A DNA stretch of 64,000 nucleotides from assembly GCA_015501075.1 (NCBI GenBank), contig JADNYJ010000018.1, positions 1-64,000 on the forward strand, written 5' to 3'. The position numbers and the translations under genes were made by a program. This document shows, in pieces, positions 10,843-22,914 of the stretch; position 1 is the stretch's first letter, and every line of letters starts with the position of its first letter. The DNA is from Gymnopilus junonius (lineage: Eukaryota; Basidiomycota; Agaricomycetes; Agaricales; Galerinaceae). The notes under the pieces were generated by a model, which had not been told where the DNA came from, searched no databases, and saw nothing but the letters and a program-made list of their open reading frames with translations.

Positions 10843-13800
10843 TTGGAAACCACATGTACCCTCAAGAATGTGTTTACAATGCCTATTGCTACCATGCAAA
10901 CTCAACACGATGCATCCAGCCAGACCAAGCTATATAACTCCAGCCCCCTCTCCCACTTTCGACAAAGTTATCATCCGGCCTCTTCTGCTATGCCCTCGGG
11001 TCACCTATCTGAAACCTCGTCATCTAGTGCTAGGAAGGTTATGAAGCCATCCCTTTTTCCACTTAAGCAAACTCCCTACCCTTCCGACACCATCGCCTCC
11101 TCATCCAGGAAAGTGTCCAGGAGGACTACCATGGAAGAAGTACCCGACCTGGATTCAAATCACAGAGGCTCCCCTCCTATTCCGCTTGGAGGGCCCTATT
11201 AATGCCTGCTGACTCAGTCGCGTCATTCACGGAAAGCAGAGGGGGATCCGGGTCAAGAAAAGAGAATCAGGGAGAATCCTTCCATGTCGAACAAGCCCCT
11301 TCTGAAGCTGAGACCTTACAAGCCCCTGATTCTACTCGAGGAGTGTGATTTGCTAGTCTCCCTGAAAGGCCTGTCTCCTTGTTCGAAGGTATCCCACATA
11401 TGAACAAACATTGCCTAGTCGACAACACCATTCAATCCGCCATTCTCCACTACTGCTTCCCTTTTGATCCTCTGAGGGACTATGACCCTCTTATAGAATA
11501 TGGAGCTATCAACGGAGTTTTGCCTGGAAAATCGGACAAAGAATCAATCCTAATCTGAGACATTCTGCTTTGATGGTCTGCTCCGCATAGCCAGTGTAAC
11601 TGGGATAACCTATATTCAGCAGTTATGGATTTCGTCAAGGTGAATATCAGTCTATCTGACATCATCAAAGTAGCAGACATTAATGGAGACAAGAGATACT
11701 CTATGATCGCCAACAAACTCCTCAATATAGGACATATGCTAATGGCCCTTACCCAAGTCTTGAGGGAATTAGCCCAATATCTGTATAATGAGGATAAACT
11801 AGCTTTCGCTGTTGACCCTAGCTACTCCCTGCTGCGTTCACTAGCTTCGAGCAAAACTTGCGAATCTATAATCCTCTCTCATCCCCTGCTGAAGAAAAGA
11901 TGTGGAGTTGGACTCAAACGTGTCCTGGGATTCCTTAATCTGCTCAAGAAGGCGTACCTCCCAGCTGAAGAAGCTTATTCGATCTTGTCTTATGAATCCA
12001 CTTCCCCTTCAGAGAGACTCAAATATTGGGAAATGTCCCCTCAATCCCTGATCACCTCCTTTACAGCTCGAGAAGATCTAGCCACTGATTTGAGCGATTC
12101 TGCCAAAGCGGCTCGATTAGCTCTCCTTGATGAAGAATGTCAAAGAGGAAAATCATACTTGTCGACCCCTTACTATCATCGGTCATGAGTTGAAGGTGTA
12201 GTCACCCCTCAAAGCATTTTAGATCAACGAATAGCCATGCAAGAATCAGCGGGGCAGAATTACTCAAGCACTCCTACCTCGGCCAGCTTCTACACCCCTC
12301 AAGTTCAATTTCATTCTGCTCCTGTCCCTCCTGAAATACCCACCTCCATATCAGCCTTCTCTAGAAATCACCCCATATCCACATTCCCAGGCATAGGTCG
12401 CCTTCCCCCTCTTCCTACCTCTATGCTTCCTAATATGACTGGGGGGCCATCATCGACGCAGCAATGGACCCAAGTTATTGATCGAAACTCTTTACTCAGA
12501 GCCCCCGCCTGCTTGGAATGATCCTCCTCTGAACCTAATCATCAATCCCCGGTAACTCCCGGAGTTTATGCATTACAAAGGGAGAACTCAAGCGACCTGT
12601 TAGAACAAGGATACCCTATTGATTCTGAGTTGTTTGGAGGCCACCAAGGGAAAGAAGCGAATTATAACAATGAAGGCAAAGAAAACCATAGCGGAGACAG
12701 ACGAGGCCATTATGAAGGCAGATCAGGTAATGAAAGGTTGCCAGGACCTCGGGGGCTGCCTGGTTTCAGCAGATCAGGTTGGCCAGCTGGTCCTGGAGGG
12801 CCTGGATTTCCTGGAGGAAGCAGTGGAGGTAATGGGGGGCCTGGGGGAAATGGAGGCAGCAGTGGAGGTGGCGGCAGAGGCAGACCATTTGGCTCTGGCA
12901 GTAATCCTTCATTTTTTCCAGGAAGACAACTCCTGCCTGGACTGCCTGGACCCCCAGGACCGCCCCAAGGGCCTAATACTCCCATTGGAGCCTTCTACAA
13001 TCCTCCTTACTACAATAGCTGGCAGATGAATTACAAGATCAGCCCTTCGCAATTACCTTCCTGGGATGGAGAGGGTATATCTCTTATCGACTACCTACCC
13101 AAGATGGAAACTCTTGCTATACTCGGTCCGCAAATGAAATCTGGCATGGCCACTGTGGCTGCACAAAACTGGGGAGGCCAAGCCAGAAACTGGTGGGAAA
13201 CTCTTCCTTCAGCAGAAAAACTCTTCTATTCTTTCAACTGGGACAATATGCTCTTAGGCATTCATCAACACTTCCTTAACAAAAATTGGTGGCGAGATAG
13301 AACACGTGAATTCAAAGAAATGAAATTCCATCAAAAGGGGTATGACTCAGAGAAGCCGGTTGATTTCCTGCAAAGACGAATCAAGTACCATCAAATCCTC
13401 TTTCCTGATGACGTGGATGGCTCTAGAGCAGTTGCCCAAATTCTATACACTCAACCTGTGGAATGGTTCATTGAGAGAAACTACCCCACTATCGCTGAGC
13501 TACAGGAAGCGGCTAATCGATTATGTGACTCATTATTGGTGCAACATCAAATAGCGGAGAATATTAGAGCCCCTTCCAGTTTGAGACGATTCCCCCGTCA
13601 CCCTTATATGCACCGTTTACAAGCTAATGCTGCAGATGTCCATTCTGAGGAAGGAGATGATGACCCCCTTTCCGAAGAAGACAAGGATATCTTCGCTTCG
13701 TCCTCCAAACCTCAGTCCAAAGGTCCCGTAAAACCTCATTCGGACAAGTTCCCACAAGGGAGAACTATAGACAGCTACTCCTTTATGCGAAATGACTCGG

Positions 13801-14123
13801 TAGTCAGCACTAAGCTCCCTAATGGTGTCTGCTTTATATGCACTAGTCCCAAACATTTCTACAAGGATTGCCCTCATTTCGGCAAGTTCGACTCTCTTCG
13901 TAGAGCCAATTTGATTACTGTAGATCTAGATGAAGCCCAGGAAGAGTCTATGGAGAGAGAATATTTAGCTATGCTCACGGAATCTAAATCCTCCATTCCC
14001 CTTTATAATCCAGGTGATGAGAAAGAAGAGGACAGGATAGTCAACCTCGCTGACATCCATTCCTCAGTATTCACGAGCCTTCATGCATTGCCATCCATTC
14101 AACCTAACAGAAATTATTGGTGA
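10843..14123 (+). pseudogene. Gag-like polyprotein region, disrupted
   Basis: The frame can be followed from about 10843 to 14123, broken by TGA codons at 11346, 11556, 11571, 12186, 12519 and 14121, with the reading frame resuming identically behind each. The middle (about 12720-12990) encodes an unusual Gly/Pro-rich, collagen-like stretch such as GLPGPPGPPQGP. After it comes the capsid-like core with WGGQARNWWETL and a helix-rich segment. A zinc knuckle follows at about 13831-13872 with the spacing C-X2-C-X4-H-X4-C. It would package the element RNA and form particles. The low-complexity insertion and the long N-terminal extension are atypical. Confidence 0.75.
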
Positions 14124-14126
14124 AGG

Positions 14127-17100
14127 GTGTCCTTCGAGGATAAAGGAAAGGAACGAGCGCCTGTTGACAAGATCCAGCCTAACTGGAGTTCATGCCGATC
14201 CCGTTTAAAATCTCGAATTTCCGTTAACCTATCCACTGGCAAATCTGAAGCAGAAGTAATCAATGAGGATAGCGAGGCTTCTGACTTGTCTGATGTTAAT
14301 GGCGCCCTAGATGCTTCCTCTTTGCAAATCAGAAAACCTTCTATTATCATAGCAAAAAAGGGCCGCAACCACCCTGAAGGAATGGGCTCCGTAGGATCAA
14401 GAGCACTACACATCAAGGCCTATGTCTCTTACTGGGAAGCAAATCCTGTTCAAGCATGATTAGATTCTGGAGCTGATATCACATTAATGTTGGAAGAATT
14501 CTATACTTCCCACCCTAACCTACCTGCTCTGAAGGCTGGTATGAGAATGAATCTATATCATTTAACGGGGAAGGCCAAAGTGCTGGGATATGTCAAAACC
14601 CTCTTATTCACTAAGACCCCAGAAGGCTCCCTCATTCAGTTTGACTTAGAAGCATACATTGTTCGTGGAATGCGCGTTCTGTTACTTTTAGGAGAGGACT
14701 TCCAGTCTCTGTACGAAATCGGGTTAGAAAGATTGGCTTTGGGCCATTCCTCTGTCCTCATAGGAAAGGAGCCTCGAAAAAGGATAGAAGCATCATCGGC
14801 CACTGTGGTGGATCTCCGGTTCGAAATAAGACAAGCCTTCCTCTCACAATCCTGGGTTTGATCCAAAACTCTACGCCGAATGAAAATCAAATCCAAGAAT
14901 TCAAAGATAAATCTCAACTCCTATGTCGTTGCCTCTGAAGACTGTGTAATCCTGGCTGAATCGGTCAAAACTATAAAAGTGGACACCCCTTTTGGACTGC
15001 AAGAGGAATGGCTCATTGAAAAATTCCTCATAGGAACTGACTCAGCTGATGTTTTAGCTGCTCCTACCACCTTTATCCTCGCTTCAGACCCCTATCTATC
15101 TATAGCTAATCCTAGTCCCAGACCTTGGTGCATCAGAGCTGGTGACATCATAGGAAATCTGTTAGATCCCAATTCATTGGACCACCCTACTGAAAAACTT
15201 TTAGAACAATATGTTGCATCCACAGAGGGAATCAAATCTCTAATACAGATCGGCCTTGCTCAAGAAGGACTTAATAGGGAGCCTGTTGAGTTCAAAGAAG
15301 ACAGACTAACTGAAGACAAATCTTGGGGACCTAAAACTACCACCCTTCCTGACAAATGGACAGAAGGTGACATCGCTCAGCTTGTCAACTTGGGCCTGGA
15401 CATCCCTGCTGAAATCCGTCCTAAACTAGCAGACATTTTGCATAGAAATGTGAATGTGTTCGGAGTAAACGGTCAATTAGGAAGGGTAAATGCGAAGGTG
15501 AAAATACCCTTACAACCAGACACTGTGCCGATTTCAGTACCAATGTACGCAGCATCACCGGCGAAAAGAGAAGTGATAGGGAAGCAGGTCAACGCATGGT
15601 TCGAAGCAGGAGTAATTGAACTGTCTGTAAGCCCTTGGGGATTTCCAGTGGTGGTGGTTTACCATAATGGGAAACCCCATTTGGTTATCGACTATCGTAA
15701 ACTCAATGCGAAAACCATTCCAGATGAATTCCCCATCCCTCGACAATCCGAAATCATCCAGGCTTTATCAGGATCCCAAGTTTTATCTTCATTCGACGCG
15801 CTGGCTGGATTCACGCAATTGGAAATGGATGAATCTGATAAGGAGAAAACTGCCTTTCACTGCCATCTCAGGCTATGGCAATTTAAGAGAATGCCCTTTG
15901 GTCTTCGGAATGGCCCCTCAATATTCCAATGAATAATGCAAATGGTGCTCACACCCTTTCTGTGGTTATTTGCTCTTGTCTATATCAATGACATAGTAAT
16001 ATTCTCCAAAAACTGGGACGACCACTTGAAACACTTGAATCAAGTTTTGAACGCCATCAGCAATGCTGGAATTATGTTATCGCCTGCGAAATGCTATATT
16101 GGATATTCTTCAATTCTCTTGCTTGGCCAAAAGGTTTCTAGATTAGGATTATCCACCCATGGCGAAAGGGTAGCCACCATAACTGAATTGGAACGTCTGC
16201 GTAACACCCCCGACCTTCAAAAGTTCTTAGGCATGGTCATTTATTTTTCGCAATACATTCCATTCTATTCCTTCATCGCTGCTCCCTTATTCGCACTCCT
16301 GCAGAAGGGTGTCAAGTGGCATTGGCTAGCCAAGCACAAAATCGCTTGGCAGCAAGCAAAAGATGCTCTAATCACTGCTCTGATCCTAGGACATCCTATT
16401 CAAAATTCACCATATCAACTGTATATGGATGCTTCAGACATAGCTATCGGATCTAGCCTACAACAAGTGCAACCCATCCAAATCCGTGATTTGAAAGGCA
16501 CTCCCATTTACGATTGCCTTTTGAAAGCTTGGGAAGACAAAAAATCTCCCCCATCCTTGGTAACAACTCTTATCAAGGATTTCAAGGAATTTACCCCATC
16601 TACTTCATGGGGACCGACCTTTGAAGATACAATCGTTCAAGTGGAAAGGGTAATCGCTTACTGGAGCCGCTCTCTATGCCTAGCTGAGCGAAACTACAGT
16701 GCAATGGAACGTGAAGCCTTAGCTGCTAAGGAAGCCCTCATCAAATACCAACCATTTATCGAAGGCGAAAAATTATCCTAATCACTGATCACACTGCTCT
16801 GCAGTGGGCTCAAGTATATGAGAATGCAAACAGGAGATTAGCGGCATGGGGGGCAGTGTTTGCAGCATATCCTGGATTGAAAATAGTTCATAGACCCCGA
16901 AGAGTACACTCTAATGTGGACCCCCTTTCGCGTCTTCCAAGAATTCTGCTGCACACCTCTCCTGTCATTGATGTCTCAGATACCATAATCCAAGAAGAAG
17001 AGAAGTGCACCTTAGCTCAACTAGTGGAAGAAAGAACCAGACTCACTCTGGCTCCTAGAGTGGCCTTTTCTGTTTGGTGGTGGGAAGATGTAGTTGACAA

Positions 17101-18828
17101 ATCGGCATTTCAAACAAAGACTAGGAGACAAAGATTATGGGAATCGGAAGAAGAAAGAAAGGAGAAAGCAGAACTTCCTGATAACAAGAGATAGTGGATG
17201 AGCTACCCTTCCCGCGCGAAGATCATTGGACTTATCCCTCTGGAATTAAAGCCCCTCCTACGGAATTAGAAGAAGATTGGAACTCAAGGTCCCACTTGCT
17301 AGTATCCATCAATCCCGAACTTATAAAGGATTTCATCAAGGGCTATGCTTCTGATCTGTTTTTCAAGAAATGATATGTAGAGGAAATTCCGAACCCCAAT
17401 GTGGTTATAACTCCTTCTCATTTTCAAAGAGTTCCGATGGGTTACTCTATTACCTGGATGCTGATTGGAAGGCTCATCTTTGCATGCTGAGAGCCATGAT
17501 CGACTTTGTATTGAAATGGATTCATGACTCCCTGCATGAAGGTGCTCACGAAGGTTATAAGAGGTTCACTGCCAGGCTACAAGAAATATTCTACTGGAAA
17601 ACATTGCTCAAGGATGCAGAGAGGTTTGGCTCAACTTGTGATGTTTGCCAGAAGATTAAAGCCGATCACTGTAAAGGAGTAGGCCCTCTCCGCCCCGCCC
17701 ACATACCTCATCGTCCTTTCGCTACTATATCCTTGGACCTGATTACTGGGTTACCTCCTTTGGGAGAAGAAAAGTTCACCACGGTATTAGTAATGGTGGA
17801 TAAATTAACCAAATTTGCCATCATAATCCCTATGCATGACACTTTATCTCAGGAAGGATTCGCGAAACTTTTCATTGAAAGAATTGTAAACGTCTATGGA
17901 TTCCCTCAATGCATCATATCAGACAGGGATAAAAGATGGGCCATGGACTTTTGGAAATCTGTGGTGTCATGCTATGGCAGCGCATTAGCCCTATCTTCCT
18001 CTCATCATCCTCAGATGGATGGCCAAACCGAAATCCTTAATGTGACTATTGAACAAATGCTATGCGCCTACATCGCCGACAACAGGTCCTCTTGGTCCGA
18101 ATGGCTTAGTGTCCTTACCTTCACCTATAACTCTTCTGTTCATTCTTCTATGACTTACTCCCCCAATTTCTTACTGTATGGATATAATGCTCAAATTTCC
18201 ATGGAACCCTTCGACATCAATTCAGACCCTGTATCTCGTCCGTTCCTGCCCAGTATGAAAGCCGAAAACTTTGTTCGAAGCCTAGACATCATATGAAAAT
18301 CAGCTAGAGATGCTCTCATGCTAGCTCAAGAAAAACAAGCCAAAGCCTTCAATAAAGGGAAGAGACCGCCGGATGACATTCAAGAAGGAGATCTGGTCTT
18401 GATAAACCCGCATACACTAAAATTGGTCGACATATCCAGAACTGGCAAAAAACTAGTACAGAGAACCATAGGTCCATTCGAAGTCATGGAGAAAATCAAT
18501 CCCATGGTATATTGACTTCGTCTGCCTGACTCCTTCCCTATGCATCCAGTTATCAATATTGCACTTAAAGAAATATCACCCATCTCCCACCGAGTTCAGT
18601 AGCCAAGTCACCCTTCCCAGTACTCGAGACTTCCTTGCTACGCCTGAATATGAAGTAGAAGCCATTTTAGGGCACAAACTTATGGGCAAAAAGAAAGGGA
18701 ATCGAAGAATGTTCCTTGTGCGAAGGGCTGGATATGGCCCAACTGAAGACTCCTGGGTCTCGGAATATGACTTGAGAAATGCTCCAGAAATCAAAAGAGA
18801 GTATCTAGCTTCCTTGGAAAAGGTTTAA
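14127..18828 (+). pseudogene. Pol: protease, RT, RNase H, integrase, chromodomain, disrupted
   Basis: Domains in order are: aspartic protease with LDSGADITLM (14460-14490); reverse transcriptase from about 15540 (LVIDYRKLN, FDALAGFTQLEM, MPFGLRNGPSIFQ); RNase H with TDHTALQWAQ near 16790; integrase with an H-H-C-C finger (17520-17650) and the catalytic DDE set at SLDLITG, IISDRDKRW and DGQTEI; then a chromodomain (18645-18828) expected to direct integration to methylated-histone chromatin. Stops TGA lie at 14457, 14859, 15930, 17371, 18294 and 18513, each consistent with former CGA. One-base frame changes are seen near 16776 and 18562. The RT catalytic box is YIND rather than YIDD (15981-15992), so the polymerase is dead independently of the stops. 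Confidence 0.92.
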
Positions 18829-19250
18829 TCCCTTAATTCTTTCAAAATTTACCCTGTTCCTCTCATAGTGTCAGAACTTCATTTACTTTACCTACAATGA
18901 ACAACTTGATTAACGTAGAGATGCTCTTATTCCTTTTGTTTCATTTTCATTAATGTTGAAACTGCTAGTCAAGAATTCTTATCTAGTTAGAAATCTAATT
19001 ACCTTCCTAAAAATATGGTCCATATTATGTAATTTAGTTAGTATTCTGCATTTCCCTTCTATTCTTATGCACTCTTCACTCTTTTCTGTTGTACGGTCTG
19101 CTAAGCTGCGCCTCATCATTGGCTAGTCGGCTGAACACATAAAGTATCGATAGGAATCAGTCGGAAGCTGCGTCCTACCGATTGCGCTCTGCCTGACCTA
19201 CTATCGACTGAAGAATCAAAAGAGAAATCGATAATCGAGCTGCGCTTATG
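18829..19250 (+). other. AT-rich spacer inside Gypsy element
   Basis: This separates the chromodomain from the downstream frame. No reading frame of note was found; it could hold a splice or promoter signal for the third coding region. Confidence 0.4.
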
Positions 19251-19252
19251 GG

Positions 19253-20645
19253 TTGCACCTGATACCTCGAATTCAACTCAGCCTCCTTTCTCGTAGACAG
19301 CTACTACTTGCCATGTCGCAATCCCGCTGGACCTTTTCCTCTCCTCGCCAGTATAGCTTCACTGGGTATGATAACCTCCCTATGGTTTCGGAAGCTATGC
19401 GCTTCTATTTGCCCCCTTTCCAGCTGGCTTCGCACAGGATCATTCACTCTAATTCAAGATATTGGGAGCTATGGTCACCCAACTCTTCTTGACTAACTTT
19501 CTTGCCAGGCTTGAAGGACACGTATGTCAATCTGGAAAAGGACATCCCGGAGGATCGGAGAAGGTGCGATGGCCACTTAGGATGGTTTGACCCAATGGTA
19601 TCCCCCCAAAGTTTCGATCCCAAAAAACCTTGGCTTGGATTCATTCAATGGTCTTCCAATGTTCCACATGCTGAGTACGTTCCCTTACTCAAAGTATGGC
19701 AACATACCATTGCCCCAAACCATGGATTCTTCTGACCATCGTTCATACGGGACTTAAGGAACCGGGTTACTTCAGTAATAAAAAGATATGGAAGCTGGAC
19801 CGATATAGCCTCCTCTCACCTGGCTCTATGGGCTAATCGCCCTCTATTCCCTACTCCGAAGGATATAGACCTTTTGAACGATATGATTTCTTTCAACACC
19901 GCAGTAGATTCTCTTTCAAGGATCCAGAGGGGCATCAAATACATGTCTGCCTGGTTCAGAATGGCTCATGCTCTCTCTGAACAAAACTTTTCCCCGTGGA
20001 TTAATATCGAATGAGTCCCTCAAGCTGATGAAGCTCTAATGGGGGTGTGGATCAATGACTGCAGCGAAGAATATGGGTTATGGCTTCTCTTCCACAAGGT
20101 TCCGTGCTACATCGTCCACATCGTTAATGACTCTGAGAGGGATTTGGAATGTGTCTTCAATTGCCTACTGCATTATCAATCATTTACCACTTCTACCAAT
20201 GTGGAACTCCTTGCCCTGCATGTCAACCCCATCGATCTGATGGTTAAAATGGAAAGTCAAGGCAAATCCATGCTAACCAACTGGCCAAATGATTTCACTA
20301 TATGCCTGCCAGATCAGTACCCACTCCCATGATCTCTGACTGAATTCACTCCTCCCCCATAGGTCAAGGATTGGAAAATGGCCTATACTCAGACCCTAGA
20401 GCCAGCCTACTGTTGCTTCTGTTCCTGTTCAGCAAGCCTGATCTTATATTGAAGTCAATGGCTGAATCCAACCTCCTCGTGTAGCTGAAGTTCTTCAAGG
20501 GGTTAGATGGATAACTTGGGAGGAAGACACTACAGATGAAGGTGAAAGATGCTATATAAAAAAGGGGAGGAAGAACGAGGCATCAGGCAAGGTCTACTAT
20601 GATCACGAGAAATGCAGGAGGCTTTACACTATGGAAGAACCTTGA
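19253..20645 (+). pseudogene. Third coding region of Gypsy, unknown function
   Basis: Past the integrase a further protein-like frame reads through TGA codons at 19733, 20012 and 20330, again with the frame kept on both sides. Recognisable features are a Trp/Pro-rich segment KPWLGFIQWSSNVPHAEY, then RDLRNRVTSVIKRYGSWTDI, and MGVWINDCSEEYGLWLLFHK. Composition is that of a folded globular protein, not of an envelope: there is no signal peptide and no membrane segment. Similar unnamed proteins are, as far as I recall, frequent in mushroom genomes. The role is unknown. It could act in integration, packaging or host interaction, but this is a guess. Confidence 0.6.
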
Positions 20646-20659
20646 TTCCTTACAACTAG

Positions 20660-22336
20660 ATGCTGACATGGACATATTTGGGCTGCCGCTCCGATCTTCC
20701 TTTCTTTGAAAGGACCAACTCGGGTCTAGTCACCAGGAAAGGATGGATTGGATTTATAAAACAGAAAGAGCTACAAATGCCACTAAAGGTCTAATTTTCC
20801 AACAACCAGACTACTCCTCTGTAACTTCGTCTGCTCCCCCTCTGCCTTCACTCCCCAGCCTTACAGCTCTTGAAGAATGAGAAGCGGAGACATCTAGGTC
20901 ACATCCAATTGATTTTCGAGCAGATGTGATGAGACCCTCTCAACCTTTTCATTATGAAGGAATGGTTGCTCGCCATCGCTCCGATCTATGAGCCCGAGTG
21001 TGTTCCTAGTGGTGGAACCAGCTCCGGCCTAAGGCCGCTGACCATCACTTGCCTAATAAACCCCCCAGAGCTCCTGCCGCCATGCTAAGGAGAAGTCCTT
21101 CCCCTTACCCTCGTCGAGGTGCTCCCCATCCCGTTCCCCAATTAAGGAACTCTATACTCATCAAAGTCCTGTAAGGCTACCGCATAATGCCGCTCCCCTA
21201 GGCAATCACCCAGCGCATCCCGCTTCCATAATGATGTTCAAGGAGAACAAGCCATGGATGTGGATAAAGAGGACAAGCGAAGTGAGAGAAATGACTTGAG
21301 AAGCAAGGAGGGAAAGGAAGAGAGGAGAGACTGATCTGAAGGAACTGCTAGGGAACCAGCCCTACTCAAAACCATGAGGTCGTCATCCCTGTTGTCTCAC
21401 TTGAGCTCCCCTGTTGATTCCCATGTAACTCGAGCTCCTTTACCGTTAGCTGCCTGCTTGAATGTCGAGCTCTCATACCTTCATCGAGAACAGATGCTAA
21501 GGAGTGATGATGAGGAAGAAGAAGGCGAAATTATGGACTATGAGGATAGCAACATGGCTCTAGCTCATTACGATCCATCTATGGCAACCCAGATTGATCT
21601 TCCGGGGACCCTTAGAGCTCCACCTATCAATGTTCTGTCTAGGATATCGGAAGGCAATCAGACCCGTTACCTATGCATTTGGAGTTTGGGAGCCTTCTTT
21701 ACCTGGCATGATGTGATATCTTGGATCAACTCGCTACTCAGATTGTTGGGATGAAACGTCAAGTTAGAGCATGTTGTCCACTCATACAAGAAGGCACGCA
21801 AGTCTTTTGGTTAAAATTCTGTTCTCTACAATCTGCTTTATCTTTTCGTGGGTTAATTGCCTCAAGAGATACTGAAGACTCTAGAGACATTCATTGTGAC
21901 TTTGTCCATGGGAACCTCTACAATGATACGAGCAGTCATTCTCGAGATGCTTGGTCCCCAGCATGGGGACTAGAAACTCAACAATCAGTAGCTGCTCCTT
22001 TCCGGATTCAAGGATTGAATTTATTACCCCTTGCCCAATGATTATCAATTGCTCCTGCTGCTCCATCCACTAGGAACCAACGTCGTCGTCTGGCCAAACA
22101 TGCTGCCTCAGCTCCTAACTTGTCTTCATCATCGAATCTGCAATACTGCTCTCCGTCCTCTCCTCCTACTGCAGGTCCTTCAAATATTAGTTCTTCCCAA
22201 CCTGCTGCTTGCCCCTCTCCTTCTTCCCCCTCTAAACAAGATGCTCCTCCAACCTCAGACCTTAACAAAGGTCACTTCAAATATCGTGGATATTGATCCA
22301 ACTATAAGGGCAAAGCTCACACAGACGGGGGGGCGA
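20660..22336 (+). pseudogene. Fourth coding-like region of Gypsy, basic/acidic tail
   Basis: Patches of open frame continue to the 3' LTR with several stops. They include a charged region near 21270-21330, an acidic patch DDEEEEGEIMDYED (about 21506-21547), and a later globular part around 21620-21960 that might be an RNA-binding-like fold. A Ser/Pro-rich tail runs to about 22290. I do not recognise a defined family. Confidence 0.4.
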
Positions 22337-22685
22337 TGTGACGATGAGTGACCTATGATGTCTGCGCTATCTTGTTATACCTTGTGACAGTTAGCTTTCT
22401 TTATATTATTTACTCGTATTATTTTTGGAAGCCTATCCTATGTAACCTGGTACCTCTTAGGATAGACTAATTTTTCGAATAAACTACTATGACCTTGCTC
22501 TCCCGTTCGATCCCCTATGCACCCTCTTAGGCTGAGCATCCACTTCTGCTCCCCTGTCGAGGGTGACATGACTTCTCACCTAGAATCACAAGGTAAACCC
22601 ACGGGTCCAGAATCTGTACCTGCTACTAGATCTCCAGACCTCGCTACCTCCTGCGGATAGGGTCCTGCGACCACGCTGTGTCACA
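22337..22685 (+). repeat. 3' LTR
   Basis: 349 bp, starting TGTGACGATGAGTGACC and ending GTGTCACA. A G-rich tract just upstream (22325-22333) is the likely polypurine primer for plus-strand synthesis. Confidence 0.95.
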
Positions 22686-22690
22686 CAGAG
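22686..22690 (+). repeat. Gypsy target-site duplication, right
   Basis: CAGAG, identical to 10264-10268. Confidence 0.9.
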
Positions 22691-22888
22691 GTGGCATGGG
22701 TTAATAAAAGATACCATGGGCATTGCACACTGCCCCCAATCATGCTCGCAACAGTACGACAAGCTCAAATTAACATGTCTGCACCTTTGTAGCATTATTC
22801 TGAGCATTTTTCACCTCTACAAACTTTTGAATTTTTTTGACTTGAAGATTTGGCTGCTCTTGGTGCTTAGTAATACAGATTACATAAG

Positions 22889-22914
22889 GTGCTGGATTAG
22901 AGCGATGCCTACCT
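22889..22914 (-). repeat. Right TIR of DDE transposon
   Basis: Inverted partner of 4112-4137; followed by TA at 22915-22916. Confidence 0.75.

Larger units (their letters stand above)
10269..22685 (+). mobile_element. Gypsy LTR retrotransposon (chromovirus), 12.4 kb
   Basis: A complete but inactive LTR retrotransposon with 351-bp and 349-bp LTRs, TG...CA ends and a 5-bp duplication. Its order is LTR, primer-binding region, Gag with zinc knuckle, protease, reverse transcriptase, RNase H, integrase with H2C2 and DDE, chromodomain, then about 3.5 kb of extra coding-like sequence, and the 3' LTR. Placing the integrase after RNase H and adding a chromodomain identify a Gypsy chromovirus. At 12.4 kb it is more than twice the length of minimal fungal Gypsy elements because of sequence before Gag and after the chromodomain. 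Many in-frame TGA codons and a few one-base frame changes break every open frame. Confidence 0.95.
9273..22792 (+). pseudogene. DDE-superfamily transposase, deleted and interrupted
   Basis: The frame begins with a lysine-rich N terminus at 9273 and goes to LFIFDNAPSHQ (second catalytic Asp region). It continues through KMPKNPSATW, PGWFKGMEKI and CGHICDFYLKYHCELNFIEQ (last acidic residue), a pattern shared by a family common in mushroom genomes. In-frame stops lie at 9834-9836 (TGA), 9912-9914 (TGA) and 10227-10229 (TAG). Both TGAs fall where Arg is expected. The section before the second Asp is missing. The 3' end is cut at LSGAE by the Gypsy element and resumes beyond it at 22686 as VAWVNKRYHGH, ending at 22790-22792. 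This exact continuation proves the retrotransposon entered an already present transposase gene. Confidence 0.8.
4112..22914. mobile_element. DDE transposon (second layer), interrupted twice
   Basis: TIRs of 26 bp (4112-4137 and 22889-22914) begin AGGTAGGCRTCGCTC and match at 25 of 26 positions, the single mismatch being CpG against CpA. TA dinucleotides flank both ends. Removing the hAT and Gypsy insertions leaves about 1.64 kb carrying one transposase reading frame on the plus strand. The element is internally deleted: the frame goes from an N-terminal part directly to the second catalytic Asp region. The TA flanks suggest Tc1/mariner-type integration, although the ACTTCT repeats leave the exact boundary open. 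Confidence 0.7.
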
